A DNA stretch of 64,000 bases, from assembly GCF_947492405.1 (NCBI RefSeq), contig NZ_CANLMP010000002.1, forward strand, positions 806,001-870,000. The letters are read 5' to 3'. Positions within the stretch are counted from its first letter, which is position 1; each line of letters opens with the position of its first letter. Of the stretch, positions 36,873 through 45,951 are shown piece after piece. The position numbers were made by a program, and so were the translations under genes. The notes beneath the pieces were generated by a model. The model had not been told where the DNA came from. It ran no database searches and saw only the letters and a program-made list of their open reading frames with translations. The DNA comes from an uncultured Aquimarina sp. (GTDB lineage Bacteria > Bacteroidota > Bacteroidia > Flavobacteriales > Flavobacteriaceae).

Positions 36873-38354
36873 GTGAGAAATAACAACTTTACAATTGCAA
36901 TACTTGTCTTCTCAATATTTTTAAATGCGTGCTATACCAAAAAACAGAATTCAAAAGACAGTGATTCACCAACTGTTGATACTATTAAGTATAAGGTAGA
37001 AGATTTTGTTGCAAAGATCAAAAAGCACTATCAAAAAACACTGTCAATTAAGGCTTTCTCACTGAACCATCACTACTTAAACAAACAATACAGGGACCAT
37101 GATTATTGGGACTATCAAACACCCAATAGAATCATGTCACAAAGAGTGGTTGAGGTTGATCTGGTAAAAAAGCATTTTTACGATAATGATATATATTACA
37201 CTTCAGGTGGTCTGCTACTCGATAGGGCTCATTTCCAGAATGATAAGGAAAGCTTTGCTTATGAAAGGAATGGTAGCTATTGGGGCAAGCGTATTCTCAA
37301 TCAAGGCATGGGTAACTTTTATAGAATGAGCTATATTTTGATGGATGTCGACTTTCTGGCGGTAAGACCTCTTCTTGCGGAAACTAATATTGAAGGAAAT
37401 ATTACTCTTCAACAGGACATAAAGTCGGGGACAACAACCCTGACACATACAACCTCTGATGATAATATTATCAATTATGAATTTAGTAATAATCCATTGC
37501 AACTGGTGTCAGTCAACAACAAATCGAATAGTGCTATCTTTGTCTATGATGATTATCAAACTACAAGAGGTATAACCTTTGCTCGAACCGTAAACCAATA
37601 TTATGATGGAGCCACAGAACCAAACTACATAATCTACAATGATCAATTTGAGATCATTGAGAAAGTGGATCCTGCCAAACTTCGAGTTCCAGAAGGGTAC
37701 GGCCCTGAAATCCCCAAAAGCGATGGAGTTCTAGTATCAAAAGAAATTGCAAAAGATCTTTATCTTATAACTGACTCTTCAGCAGCATACAATGCTTTAT
37801 TTAAAGTCAATGGCGATGAAATTATAGTATTTGGAGCAAGTGGTAAGGTTAAGTTTGCAGAGAAAACGATAGAGCTTATTCTTGACCAGTTTCCAAAAAA
37901 GAAAATTACCTCAGTTTATGTTACACATCCCCACGGGCATCAAATTGCTGGTCTCAAAGTCTTTGTTGATCAGGATATCGAGATACTTGCTGATGAATAT
38001 AGTATAGCTGCTATTAAAGCCTATTCACCCTTTGCTGACGATATCACTAGATTCAAATTTCGCACTATTGAACATGAGCAGATCATCAATGGCACACATT
38101 TTTTTGTATTGGAAAATATGCACTCAAAAAGACAGGGTTTTGTATATTTCAAAGACAGCGGGATTATTTTTCAAGCACATTTTCTTCACATTCCCCTGGA
38201 TAATACTATAGCTAAAGTCATTCCAAGTTACACTAGAACCTTTATTGACTTTGTTCGAAATAAGCAGCTTAAGGTCAAACGAATTGTAGGTAACTATAGA
38301 AACAATAATATCTCTGTTGAAGTCATGAATAAAACCTATGATGCTATTATGTGA
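36873..38354 (+). CDS. MBL-fold lipoprotein with altered metal motif
   Basis: Translation starts at GTG and runs 493 residues with a lipobox FLNAC (C20), so it is a lipoprotein. Residues about 30-280 form a domain of unknown type. Residues 285-490 follow the metallo-beta-lactamase pattern ([27 protein letters not shown], then [11 protein letters not shown]). In active MBL enzymes the motif is HxHxDH; here positions 352-357 read H-P-H-G-H-Q, so the Asp and the last His are replaced. It may bind metal differently or be a non-enzyme. It lies between two palindromic elements. Confidence 0.75.
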   Translation: MRNNNFTIAILVFSIFLNACYTKKQNSKDSDSPTVDTIKYKVEDFVAKIKKHYQKTLSIKAFSLNHHYLNKQYRDHDYWDYQTPNRIMSQRVVEVDLVKKHFYDNDIYYTSGGLLLDRAHFQNDKESFAYERNGSYWGKRILNQGMGNFYRMSYILMDVDFLAVRPLLAETNIEGNITLQQDIKSGTTTLTHTTSDDNIINYEFSNNPLQLVSVNNKSNSAIFVYDDYQTTRGITFARTVNQYYDGATEPNYIIYNDQFEIIEKVDPAKLRVPEGYGPEIPKSDGVLVSKEIAKDLYLITDSSAAYNALFKVNGDEIIVFGASGKVKFAEKTIELILDQFPKKKITSVYVTHPHGHQIAGLKVFVDQDIEILADEYSIAAIKAYSPFADDITRFKFRTIEHEQIINGTHFFVLENMHSKRQGFVYFKDSGIIFQAHFLHIPLDNTIAKVIPSYTRTFIDFVRNKQLKVKRIVGNYRNNNISVEVMNKTYDAIM

Positions 38355-38373
38355 TTATGGTTAATATACGTTT

Positions 38374-38498
38374 GGTGACAATGTATAAGAATAATAGCCG
38401 ATGTATCTGTAAATTCAGAGATTGTTGCTAGTTCAACTTTAGCCTAAATTGAAAGTAAATGCTCTGAAATCGGTTACTATTCTTATATGAACGTTAGG
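38374..38498. repeat. cassette-boundary palindrome
   Basis: ACAATGTATAAGAATAATAGCCGA (38379 onward, left arm) pairs with TCGGTTACTATTCTTATATGAACGTTAGGC on the right. The right end GTTAGGC fits the integron core-site pattern GTTRRRY. Confidence 0.7.
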
Positions 38499-38616
38499 CA
38501 AAATTCAAAGCATTTTCTAAAAAAATAAACTACCCTCTTTCTTACCTAATCTGTATAATAAAATTATGCTTTATTTAACTTAACTTATAGAGTTTGTTAA
38601 GAATCTAAAAAGTTAA

Positions 38617-38641
38617 TTGATTTAAGTTCGTCTTAAATCAA
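38617..38641 (+). promoter_or_regulatory. hairpin next to the start of the fusion-hydrolase gene
   Basis: TTGATTTAAG/CTTAAATCAA, a perfect 10-bp stem with loop TTCGT, ends 11 bases before the ATG at 38653. It would sit beside the ribosome binding region in the mRNA and could affect translation. Confidence 0.5.
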
Positions 38642-38652
38642 CAACTTCGTTT

Positions 38653-40896
38653 ATGAAAAAAATATATTTATTAATCTTACTACTTTTTTCAATATTAACC
38701 AATGCTCAAAATATAATTATAGAAGGGGTAATAAAAGATTCGAAAGAAAAAGAAATATTGCCTTATGCTAGTATTTATTTACAAAAAAGTTCTTTAGGAA
38801 CAATAAGTAATAACAAAGGGCAGTTCAAAATTATAATCCCTAAAGAAAAAAGTAACGATAGTTTAGTTATTTCTTTTATTGGATATTACACTCAAAAATT
38901 TCAACTTTCAAATATAAAAAACCCTCTACAAATATTTCTTGAAGAAAATACTGCAACTTTAGATGAAGTAATAATTAATCGGTATACAGCACAATCAATT
39001 ATTAAAAAAGCAATAGAAAGAATACCAAGTAATTATTATTCTAAACCCTATAAATCTGAAGGATTTTATAGGATTACATCTCAAAAAGATAATAGTTATA
39101 TACATCTATCTGAAGCTGTTTTTGATATTTATCAATCTAAAATAAATAACCCAAAACAGCAATTTAAGTTGAAAAAAATGCGCACTATAAAAGATGAAAA
39201 AGCATCCAAAGGAATCGACTTAGGATTAGAACCAAAAAGTATCTATGAGTTTGATATTGTAAATAACATTAATGATATAAAACTATTAAATAAAAAGGGA
39301 TTAAAACGACATACATTTAAAATTGAAGGATCAAAATTAATTAATGGCAAAGAAGCTTACAAAATTACATTCGACCAAAAAGATATTAAAAAATCTGGTT
39401 ATAAAGGATATATGTTTATTGATAAAGAAACATTTGCTTTTATAGGTTTTAATTTTGGGTTAAGTCCTAAAGGCTTAAAGTACCATAAATACGGTGATCC
39501 CGCTCTGAGAGCGTTGATGAAAATTTTTGGAATAGATATTTCCATGAATAAAAATAATTTTCAAATTCGATACAAAAAATTTGTCGATAAATACTACCTG
39601 AACAATGTTGCCAATGATGCAACACTGAATTTTAAAAGCAATAGGCAACATTTCAATTTTGAATCGGATATACGAGTAGACTATTTAATAACTAACATTG
39701 AAAAAGATACTGTTTTTCCTTTTGCAAAGGATGAAACTTTGGGAAAAAGGAAGTTAATTGAGGAGCAAAATTCTATTTATGACGCAAATTTTTGGAAAGA
39801 TTATACCATCGTTCTACCAACAAATGATTTTAATGAAATTGCAAGGAAATTAGAAGCAAACAATAAAGCAAATGATTTTAAGAATGAAATTGAGGATAAA
39901 CTGTATAAACTACCAAAAGATAAAGTAGCAAGAATAGACTCTCTTCTAAGTTTTTATAACCAAAAAGAATTGTTTACTGGTAATGCATTGGTTTCTTATG
40001 AAGGAAATACCATCTTTCAAAAAAGTTATAACAACAGTAGTACGCATAATGCATCAAATTCGCAGTTCAGAATTGGTTCACTTAGTAAAACATTTACTGC
40101 CATGGTAATTGCTCAATTAGAAAATGAAAATAAACTAAATTATGGGGACACAATTGATAAATACCTACCCAACTTCTCAAATGGAAAAATAACAATTAGT
40201 CAGTTATTAAGTCATCAATCTGGAATTTCAAATTTTTTAGCGAACAAAGGTTACTTATCTAAAATATTAAGTAACAGCTATTCTATTGAAGAAGTTGTAA
40301 ATCAATTTTGTAGTGATGCATTAGAATTTGAGCCTGGAAGTAAATTCGAATATTCAAATTCAAATTTTGTTGTTTTAAGTTTAATTGCTGAAAAAATCAC
40401 AGCGCTAAATTTTAAAGAAATACTACAACAGAACATATTTCGGCCTTTAAAAATGGATTCAACCTATTTTGGAGAACCTACTAACAGTACAAATCTTGTA
40501 CCTGCATTTATGTATGGAGCTCTTGAGCCAAAATACAATGCTCAAAATGTTGGTGGTGCTGGTGGAATAACATCTACTACTTCCGACTTATTAAAATGGA
40601 GTAATGCTATTGAAAATAATATATTAATTCCTCAAGCAAAAATGGAAGAACTACTTAAGTCACACTCAGAATATACAGATTGGGATGCGTATTATGGATA
40701 TGGCTGGATGATTGACAGATATATGTTCTCAACATCAAAAAAGCACAACACATTTTACCATCCTGGAACTGATTTTGGTTTTTATTCAATGTTTTTAAAA
40801 CAACCAGACAATGGAATTACAATAATATTATTGAATAATACAGGTGAATTTCCAAGATTTGAGATAAGCGAATTAATATTAAATGAATTGAATTGA
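38653..40896 (+). CDS. CarboxypepD_reg-like domain fused to a class C beta-lactamase-type serine hydrolase
   Basis: The 747-residue exported protein has a signal peptide (to NAQ), a CarboxypepD_reg-like beta-sandwich (about 20-95: IEGVIKDSKEKEILPYASIYL... GTISNNKGQFKI), a middle domain of the kind seen in DUF5686-type proteins (about 110-370), and a penicillin-recognising serine hydrolase domain (about 420-745). The hydrolase motifs are S476-x-x-K479, Y567-S-N569 and H703-P-G. The substrate may be a peptide or ester. The fusion of a surface-anchoring module and a soluble hydrolase is unusual. It lies within one cassette-like unit. Confidence 0.85.
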   Translation: MKKIYLLILLLFSILTNAQNIIIEGVIKDSKEKEILPYASIYLQKSSLGTISNNKGQFKIIIPKEKSNDSLVISFIGYYTQKFQLSNIKNPLQIFLEENTATLDEVIINRYTAQSIIKKAIERIPSNYYSKPYKSEGFYRITSQKDNSYIHLSEAVFDIYQSKINNPKQQFKLKKMRTIKDEKASKGIDLGLEPKSIYEFDIVNNINDIKLLNKKGLKRHTFKIEGSKLINGKEAYKITFDQKDIKKSGYKGYMFIDKETFAFIGFNFGLSPKGLKYHKYGDPALRALMKIFGIDISMNKNNFQIRYKKFVDKYYLNNVANDATLNFKSNRQHFNFESDIRVDYLITNIEKDTVFPFAKDETLGKRKLIEEQNSIYDANFWKDYTIVLPTNDFNEIARKLEANNKANDFKNEIEDKLYKLPKDKVARIDSLLSFYNQKELFTGNALVSYEGNTIFQKSYNNSSTHNASNSQFRIGSLSKTFTAMVIAQLENENKLNYGDTIDKYLPNFSNGKITISQLLSHQSGISNFLANKGYLSKILSNSYSIEEVVNQFCSDALEFEPGSKFEYSNSNFVVLSLIAEKITALNFKEILQQNIFRPLKMDSTYFGEPTNSTNLVPAFMYGALEPKYNAQNVGGAGGITSTTSDLLKWSNAIENNILIPQAKMEELLKSHSEYTDWDAYYGYGWMIDRYMFSTSKKHNTFYHPGTDFGFYSMFLKQPDNGITIILLNNTGEFPRFEISELILNELN

Positions 40897-40908
40897 ACAT
40901 ATAACTTT

Positions 40909-41043
40909 GCCTAACACCGTGTATAATTAATTGCTAGGTCACTGCCGACTTACGAAAATTCCGCTGGAATTTTCTATCTGTGATTTGTTTGCTAAATTAG
41001 TTGCTTAAACACGCAACTAACCATACACAAAACCGTTAGCAAC
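40909..41043. repeat. cassette-boundary palindrome
   Basis: Left arm GCCTAACACCGTGTATAATT (fits RYYYAAC then GTGTATAA), right arm ending ACCGTTAGCAAC. An inner hairpin GAAAATTCC/GGAATTTTC lies at 40954-40974. The sequence is homologous over most of its length to the element at 46793-46927. Confidence 0.8.
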
Positions 41044-41053
41044 AATTAAAATA

Positions 41054-41596
41054 ATGAAAAGAATACTACTTATTAGTTTTGTCTTTTTACTTAGTTGTAA
41101 AACTGAACAGAAAAATGATTTTCAAAAATATTTAGAATCGCTGGATAAAATCGAATTGCCTTTTCAATACAATTCTACGAATGGATTTTTGGTGGAATCA
41201 AAATCAAAAAAATTCAATCAAGATTTATATAAAAAATACAAACAGATTTGGGCAGAAAAACCAGTAGGAATATTATATAATGATGGTAAAAACATAATAA
41301 TTCCAGAAATAGTAGTTGGCGATTATGCACTCACTCCATATCTAATGGTTTATAATAACATTGGAGAAAAGCTTGATTCTCTATATGTTTTTAAAAAGAG
41401 TGGTATGGATATGTTATATGAAGCATTTGAATACGCAACTGTTAATAACAAAATGGAAGTCACGGTTGTGGATTCAGTTTATACTTGGAAAGAAAGTGAG
41501 GACAAGAACGATAGAGATCCTTTGACAAAAACTCTTTCAACTGGAAAAACTATGTATAAATTGAATTCCAACGGAAAATTTGAAAATAAAAAATAG
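41054..41596 (+). CDS. small lipoprotein of unknown function
   Basis: The 180-residue product has the lipobox FLLSC (C15) and a soluble domain of mixed strands with two conserved-looking aromatic segments (KIELPFQYNSTNGFL, DYALTPYLMVYN). The later segment VVDSVYTWKESEDKNDRDP is charged. No family recognised. It starts 10 bases after the preceding palindromic element, with little room for its own promoter. Confidence 0.75.
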   Translation: MKRILLISFVFLLSCKTEQKNDFQKYLESLDKIELPFQYNSTNGFLVESKSKKFNQDLYKKYKQIWAEKPVGILYNDGKNIIIPEIVVGDYALTPYLMVYNNIGEKLDSLYVFKKSGMDMLYEAFEYATVNNKMEVTVVDSVYTWKESEDKNDRDPLTKTLSTGKTMYKLNSNGKFENKK

Positions 41597-41598
41597 GT

Positions 41599-41766
41599 GC
41601 TAACGTCAAATACATGAATAAGAGTAATTTAGCACTAAATCAAAAGGTCATTTCCTGTTTGCAAGGGCGCTAAATTTTTATAAATTAATCAAAAAATAAA
41701 AATGAGCAGATAGATTGATTGGTTTTGGCATATTTGCCTTGCTCCGATTCATATATTTAGCGCTAT
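41599..41766. repeat. cassette-boundary element, 150-base repeat copy 1
   Basis: Left arm GCTAACGTCAAATACATGAAT pairs with ATTCATATATTTAGC on the right. The stretch 41611-41762 recurs with scattered changes at 50146-50297 (shared words AGAGTAATTTAG, GGTCATTTCCT, TTTTTATAAATTAA, AATAAAAATG, ATTCATATATTT). Confidence 0.8.
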
Positions 41767-41791
41767 CTGCTATAAACTTAAATTTAACATT

Positions 41792-42151
41792 ATGAAAGAA
41801 AAAAAGGATGGAAAACAATTTGATGTAAATCAATTTATTCAAGACCCTATGGCTTTTTTTAATAATGAAGAAAGACTGGAGGGGTTAAGATTAAATATAG
41901 AAAAAAGAAAGGAAAAACTTAATTCTGAAGTGACGCAAAAAGTATTAGAAATTTATAATGACATTACTTCTTCTGTAGGCGATCTTGATTCTGAGTGTCC
42001 TAGTGATATTGATGTTAAAACAGGGTTTGCAATGGATCTATATTATTGTTTTCCTGATTTTGAAGACGAATTGAGGGAAATACTACACGATAACACGCCA
42101 TATCTTTGGGAAATAATTGAAGTGATTAGTGGAAAAGAATTATCTTCTTGA
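41792..42151 (+). CDS. small acidic cytoplasmic protein, unknown
   Basis: The 119-residue protein has no signal peptide. It is rich in Asp and Glu and mostly helical (ERLEGLRLNIEKRKEKLNSEVTQKVLEIYNDI), with a late DLYYCFPDFEDELREIL segment. No family recognised. It starts 25 bases after the 150-base repeat element. Confidence 0.7.
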   Translation: MKEKKDGKQFDVNQFIQDPMAFFNNEERLEGLRLNIEKRKEKLNSEVTQKVLEIYNDITSSVGDLDSECPSDIDVKTGFAMDLYYCFPDFEDELREILHDNTPYLWEIIEVISGKELSS

Positions 42152-42220
42152 TAGAAAAAACAACCGATAACAAAACCTAAACAGCATTAAAACTCAGTTT
42201 AGCTAAACGTTGTAGCCAAT

Positions 42221-42251
42221 AAAAAAAACCGCACGTAAAAAACGAACGGTT
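42221..42251 (-). terminator. terminator of the SnoaL/F420-reductase-like operon
   Basis: On the minus strand AACCGTTCG...CGTGCGGTT forms an imperfect stem followed by a run of T, 32 bases after the SnoaL-like stop. Confidence 0.7.
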
Positions 42252-42282
42252 AAACGTTATGAATTTAAATTAAGAAAGATGT

Positions 42283-42690
42283 TTATTTCTTATCAGGCAT
42301 TGACCAAGTGTGGCATAGTATTTTCCATTCTTCATCAACTAAAAGCCAAGTGATTGAATACTTTCCAGTTCCAAGAATTTTATCTGATTTAAATTCAACG
42401 TCTTTGAAAATACCGGATTCGAAAGCTAAATTTTCATTAATTAATAAATTATCTGGCTCGAAATATACATCTACTTTTCCTAAGCCACCTTTCATAAATT
42501 CAAGGATATTTTGATTGCCTTGAACGGTTTTCTTATTTGGTGGGAATATCAATGCATTTTCGGTATAAATGCTTTTGAAAGCGACTGAATCAGCTGAATG
42601 CCAAGCATCAGTCCATTTTTGCATAGTTGGTTGTTGTGCCATAATTAAATTTCCGATTAAAACTAATAGAGTTACAAATACTGTTTTCAT
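42283..42690 (-). CDS. exported SnoaL/DUF4440-like protein
   Basis: The 135-residue product has a signal peptide (to MAQ) and a nuclear-transport-factor-2-like cone domain with the expected features MQKWTDAWHSADSVAFKSIYTENALIFPP, GNQNILEFM and the terminal WKILCHTWS. These folds bind small ligands or act as isomerases; no reaction can be assigned. Its start codon directly follows the stop of the F420-reductase-like gene, so the two form an operon. Confidence 0.88.
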   Translation of the reverse strand: MKTVFVTLLVLIGNLIMAQQPTMQKWTDAWHSADSVAFKSIYTENALIFPPNKKTVQGNQNILEFMKGGLGKVDVYFEPDNLLINENLAFESGIFKDVEFKSDKILGTGKYSITWLLVDEEWKILCHTWSMPDKK

Positions 42691-43293
42691 TTAAACTTTG
42701 CGTTGAAAATAAGTGAAGCCCGCATCTGTTCCACCGCCTGACATTGCAATAGCTATATTCAAATGTGCTATGGCTTCTAAATGTCTTGCGTTCTTAATTC
42801 CACCAACTATTAACCCACTAAAACCAATTTCATCAGCTAGTCCTTTGATAACTGTACTGGCTTCTATGTCATCAGAGGCAATAAACGCTGATATTTTTTG
42901 GTCATTAAACAACTGCTTTTCGGGTTTCATTACGTCTGCAAAAATGGTATTAAACGCTTTTACTACTTTACTTTCAGGCAATAATCTAGAAGTTTGTTCA
43001 CCACCACTATCTTCACCTAAAAAAACGGGAGACCAATCATCTATGTTTATCGCATTGGTTATATCAACTACAATTTTCCCTTCTAATCGTTCTTTGTTGT
43101 CAACTAAAACTTGGTTCATTGCTGAGTAAGGAATAGCAAAACAAACTATCTCACCTAAATTACAAGCTTCTGAAATCGAAACTTGATTGTCTTTAGGATT
43201 TGGAGTGCTGTATTTTACACTATGTCCTGCACTTACCATTAAATCCCCTAAACGTGATGCCACATTTCCTGCACCGATAAAACTAATATTCAT
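42691..43293 (-). CDS. NADP oxidoreductase, F420-dependent-reductase-like
   Basis: The 200-residue protein starts with the NAD(P)-binding motif MNISFIGAGNVASRLG and continues with VCFAIPYSAM, VVDITNAIN and KAFNTIFADVM, the hallmarks of the coenzyme F420:NADP oxidoreductase-like family (also called prokaryotic STEAP-like). Bacteroidetes lack F420, so the real electron partner is probably flavin or another NAD(P)-linked substrate. It is divergent from an HxlR regulator gene that probably controls it. Confidence 0.9.
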   Translation of the reverse strand: MNISFIGAGNVASRLGDLMVSAGHSVKYSTPNPKDNQVSISEACNLGEIVCFAIPYSAMNQVLVDNKERLEGKIVVDITNAINIDDWSPVFLGEDSGGEQTSRLLPESKVVKAFNTIFADVMKPEKQLFNDQKISAFIASDDIEASTVIKGLADEIGFSGLIVGGIKNARHLEAIAHLNIAIAMSGGGTDAGFTYFQRKV

Positions 43294-43314
43294 TTGTCAC
43301 TATTTTTTTGTTGA

Positions 43315-43361
43315 GTTGCAAATTTGTACGTTTGCAGTACAACTACCAAACAGTATGCAAC
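43315..43361. promoter_or_regulatory. operator/promoter between the reductase operon and the HxlR gene
   Basis: GTTGCA at 43315-43320 and TGCAAC at 43356-43361 form the ends of an imperfect dyad that also holds GTACGTTTGCAGTAC. A TACGTTTG box at 43327-43334 fits a -7 element for the HxlR gene. HxlR proteins often bind such sites in divergent promoters, sensing oxidised or electrophilic compounds. Confidence 0.65.
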
Positions 43362-43377
43362 TAACAAAAACGTTAGT

Positions 43378-43734
43378 ATGAGAAAGCGAACATCAACAAA
43401 CTTTGAGAATGAAAAATTTTTGGAATACGACTGCCCATTCATAACCACGCTAAGATTTATAGGCAAAAGGTGGAAACCTGCGGTGTTATGGAAAATTTAT
43501 GAAGGAATTGTTAGATTCAACAAATTAAAGCAGGTGTTGCCAAATATTAGTGACAAAATGCTTTCAAATACAATATCGGAATTGGAATCAGATGGAATCA
43601 TTCAAAAAGAAATTTTCGATGAAGTTCCCTTACGCGTTGAATACAAGATAACTGAATTTGGAATGGGAATTTTACCTATACTGAAAGAAATGAACAAATG
43701 GGGTTTAGAAACAATCGATGGAATTAAAAAATAA
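43378..43734 (+). CDS. HxlR-family transcriptional regulator
   Basis: The ATG at 43378 is preferred over an upstream codon because the protein then begins MRKRTSTNFE and has the usual HxlR length (118 residues). The winged-helix pattern CPFITTLRFIGKRWKPAVLWKI, RFNKLKQVLPNISDKMLSNTISELESDGII and VEYKITEFG is complete, with the family cysteine near residue 18. It is divergent from the reductase-SnoaL operon, its probable target. The region upstream of it contains an operator-like dyad. Confidence 0.94.
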   Translation: MRKRTSTNFENEKFLEYDCPFITTLRFIGKRWKPAVLWKIYEGIVRFNKLKQVLPNISDKMLSNTISELESDGIIQKEIFDEVPLRVEYKITEFGMGILPILKEMNKWGLETIDGIKK

Positions 43735-43737
43735 CTG

Positions 43738-43869
43738 GCTACAACACGGTGTATAAGTAATAGCGGTTTAAGTGATAAAACGAGAGTATAAACATAAAAT
43801 AAAGGTCTGTGCTAAACTGAAAAGTTTGTGAGTAGAAATCCGCTACTACTCATACACGAGACCGTTAGC
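43738..43869. repeat. cassette-boundary palindrome
   Basis: The clearest member: GCTACAACACGGTGTATAAG with following TAATAGCGG pairs with CCGCTACTACTCATACACGA followed by GACCGTTAGC on the right, leaving a 73-base middle. Confidence 0.85.
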
Positions 43870-43882
43870 AATAATCAATACA

Positions 43883-44846
43883 ATGCATAGAGTTATAATT
43901 TTAGTTTTATTATTAGTTTCTTTTTCTAAATCTTTTGGGCAAAGTAAAATTGAAATATTTTGGCAAGATTTTAAATCTAATGAAGTTGAGATAAGTAAAC
44001 TTAAAGGAGAAGATCAGTTAGGTAGACTTAACAAAATGATCAAAAAGATTTCGCCCAATCTTTCGATTGAATTTTTAGATGAACTACAAAACCAAAATAA
44101 CCTTATAATTACCGCCGATGGTAATAAAAAACTTTATCCTCTAATTGATGCGATTATTAACACTCAAATAAAAAGTGAAATTTTCAACTTTATCGCTTTA
44201 CGTCAAGCAATACCAGATTTTAAAGGTTTTAAACTTAATGGAAAAGAATTATCAATAGAAAAAATGACTTTTATACCTCAACAAATGGAGAATGGGTTGT
44301 TTATAATATTTATTTTCGACAATGAATCTGAAAGTATTGATAGAGAGTTTTTAGAAAATTATGGTATGAACACTATTGATTATTTAATTGGAGAGAGAGA
44401 GTTTTCTGAAGAAATTAACGATTTCGAATTTATCTTTACAAAGGATTTAGAGACAATAAATTTATCTGGTTTAGCATCATTTCCTTTAATCCAATTAAAC
44501 AATTATTTGACAAAAATAAAAGAAACAAAAATTAAAAGTAACTTGGAGTCATTAATTTTATCAGGTAAATGGTATATAGAGTCTGTAAAGCTAGGATCTA
44601 AAGAAAGAACTACTAATAAAAATGAAAACTGGATGTTATTTTTTTTACCCTAATGGAAAAAGTGAAATTTTAACTGATGGAAAAAAATCATTTGAAAAAT
44701 GGTCATTAAACAATGATATTTTAAGCATAACGATAGATTCAAAACAACACGAATTTAACACAGATCTAATAAATAATAATACAATTATTCTGTCTAGCTT
44801 TATGGATAAAAACACTTTACGCATTAAGTTGAAAAATTACAAATAA
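43883..44846 (+). pseudogene. exported protein with lipocalin-like C-terminus, broken by a one-base frameshift
   Basis: The frame from 43883 has a signal peptide (to SFGQ) and runs to a stop at 44653; the continuation is open in the next frame to 44846. At 44639-44646 there is a run of eight T. With seven T the frame reads on through MLFFYPNGKSEILTDGKKSF to the end, giving about 320 residues. The N-terminal 220 residues contain a DUF4252-like segment. The C-terminal 95 residues (SGKWYIESVKLGS... NTLRIKLKNYK) resemble a lipocalin-like domain. It is either a natural pseudogene, a phase-variable gene, or a sequencing error in a homopolymer. Confidence 0.85.
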
Positions 44847-44946
44847 AAAACATATGGCGGTTCGTGATTGTTCCAAAGATTGGGGTAATCTGGTTTGTTG
44901 TCAAATATAAATTTGATGTTTTCAATATTGAAGATAAACACGAAAC

Positions 44947-44978
44947 ATAGCTGACCTAAATGGTAGCTATTTTTTTTA
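44947..44978 (+). terminator. terminator after the frameshifted gene
   Basis: ATAGCT-ACC/GGT-AGCTAT, a 9-bp stem with one bulged G and a short loop, is followed by a run of T. Confidence 0.85.
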
Positions 44979-45015
44979 TAATCAGCATTATGTCCAACTT
45001 AAGGCGTCCTGACAA

Positions 45016-45879
45016 TTATAGTTTTTCTAATTTAGCAAAGCCTACTGTCTTTCTATAGTTATCGGGAGAAACACCTACTTTTTTTTTGAAAAACCTACTA
45101 AAATAAAATTCATCATCATAACCAAGATTAGCTGCAATTTGCTTTAAAGGTTTTGAAGTTAAATATAGCTCACGTTTAGCCTCTACGATAATTCTATTGG
45201 AAATTAATGAACTAGGTGTCTGCTGCAAATATTTTTTCACAATTCCAGCCAATGTTTTTGTGCTAACACACAAAACTTCCGCATAATCTTTTGGAGAATG
45301 CAATTCGCAGTAATTATTCTCAATAGAATCTACCAAACTTTGTAATATTTCAGATTGACCATCAGAAAATTTTGGCACTATATCTTTATCGAATTGTTTT
45401 TTTTGTCTAACTGCTTCTATTAAAAACACCTTTAAAAAAGCCACTAAAACTTCATGTTGAGCAATAGAATCTTTATTCATCTCTTTAGAAATTTGATCTA
45501 TGAGATTAAAAAACAAGGCTTCTTCAGAAATTTTAAAATGAGGTAATCCATGAAAATTGTTAAAAAGAATGCCCTCTGTTTCAATTTCATTTTGATGTCT
45601 ATATGTACAGAAAAAATCTGGATGAAAGTTTAACAACCATCCTGAACAAAATTCTTCAGAAGAAATCATAAAAGGTTGATAAGGCGACAAACAAATCATC
45701 TGGTTGCCTTGCAATTCATAATTAGAAAGATCTACGCTTAACTTATAATGGTTTCCTTTTAGTAAAATAATAGAATAATAATTTTTTCTCTGTAAATGGT
45801 CAAATTGATTAAGGTCTTCAAACCTTTCTAGTCTAAAGGCTAGTTCGCCATTTTGTTTATCAATAATAATTTGAGCCAT
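45016..45879 (-). CDS. AraC-family transcriptional regulator
   Basis: The start at 45879 (MAQIIIDKQNG) is chosen because the further upstream frame would translate through a terminator hairpin, and AAGG precedes this ATG. The 287-residue protein has an N-terminal cupin-like sensing domain and a C-terminal AraC double helix-turn-helix (YAEVLCVSTKTLAGIVKKYL and LKQIAANLGYDDEFYFSRFFKKKVGVSPDNYRK). It is transcribed behind the tandem-monooxygenase-domain gene, from which it is separated by a terminator. Confidence 0.92.
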   Translation of the reverse strand: MAQIIIDKQNGELAFRLERFEDLNQFDHLQRKNYYSIILLKGNHYKLSVDLSNYELQGNQMICLSPYQPFMISSEEFCSGWLLNFHPDFFCTYRHQNEIETEGILFNNFHGLPHFKISEEALFFNLIDQISKEMNKDSIAQHEVLVAFLKVFLIEAVRQKKQFDKDIVPKFSDGQSEILQSLVDSIENNYCELHSPKDYAEVLCVSTKTLAGIVKKYLQQTPSSLISNRIIVEAKRELYLTSKPLKQIAANLGYDDEFYFSRFFKKKVGVSPDNYRKTVGFAKLEKL

Positions 45880-45911
45880 AAGAACCTTTTTTATAATATT
45901 ACTTATTAAAA

Positions 45912-45945
45912 AGAAAGGAGTGTTTGCTACACTCCTTTCTAAATA
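45912..45945 (-). terminator. terminator between the ABM-domain gene and the AraC gene
   Basis: Perfect 12-bp stem AGAAAGGAGTGT/ACACTCCTTTCT with a five-base loop. On the minus strand it is followed by TTTTTAAT. It lies 12 bases after the stop of the ABM-domain gene. Confidence 0.93.
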
Positions 45946-45951
45946 TAACAA

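Noticed and set aside
43324..43734. Longer HxlR start
   Set aside because: It would translate the operator region; the ATG at 43378 gives the normal family length.
45880..45951. Longer AraC start at 45951
   Set aside because: It would translate the terminator hairpin of the preceding gene.
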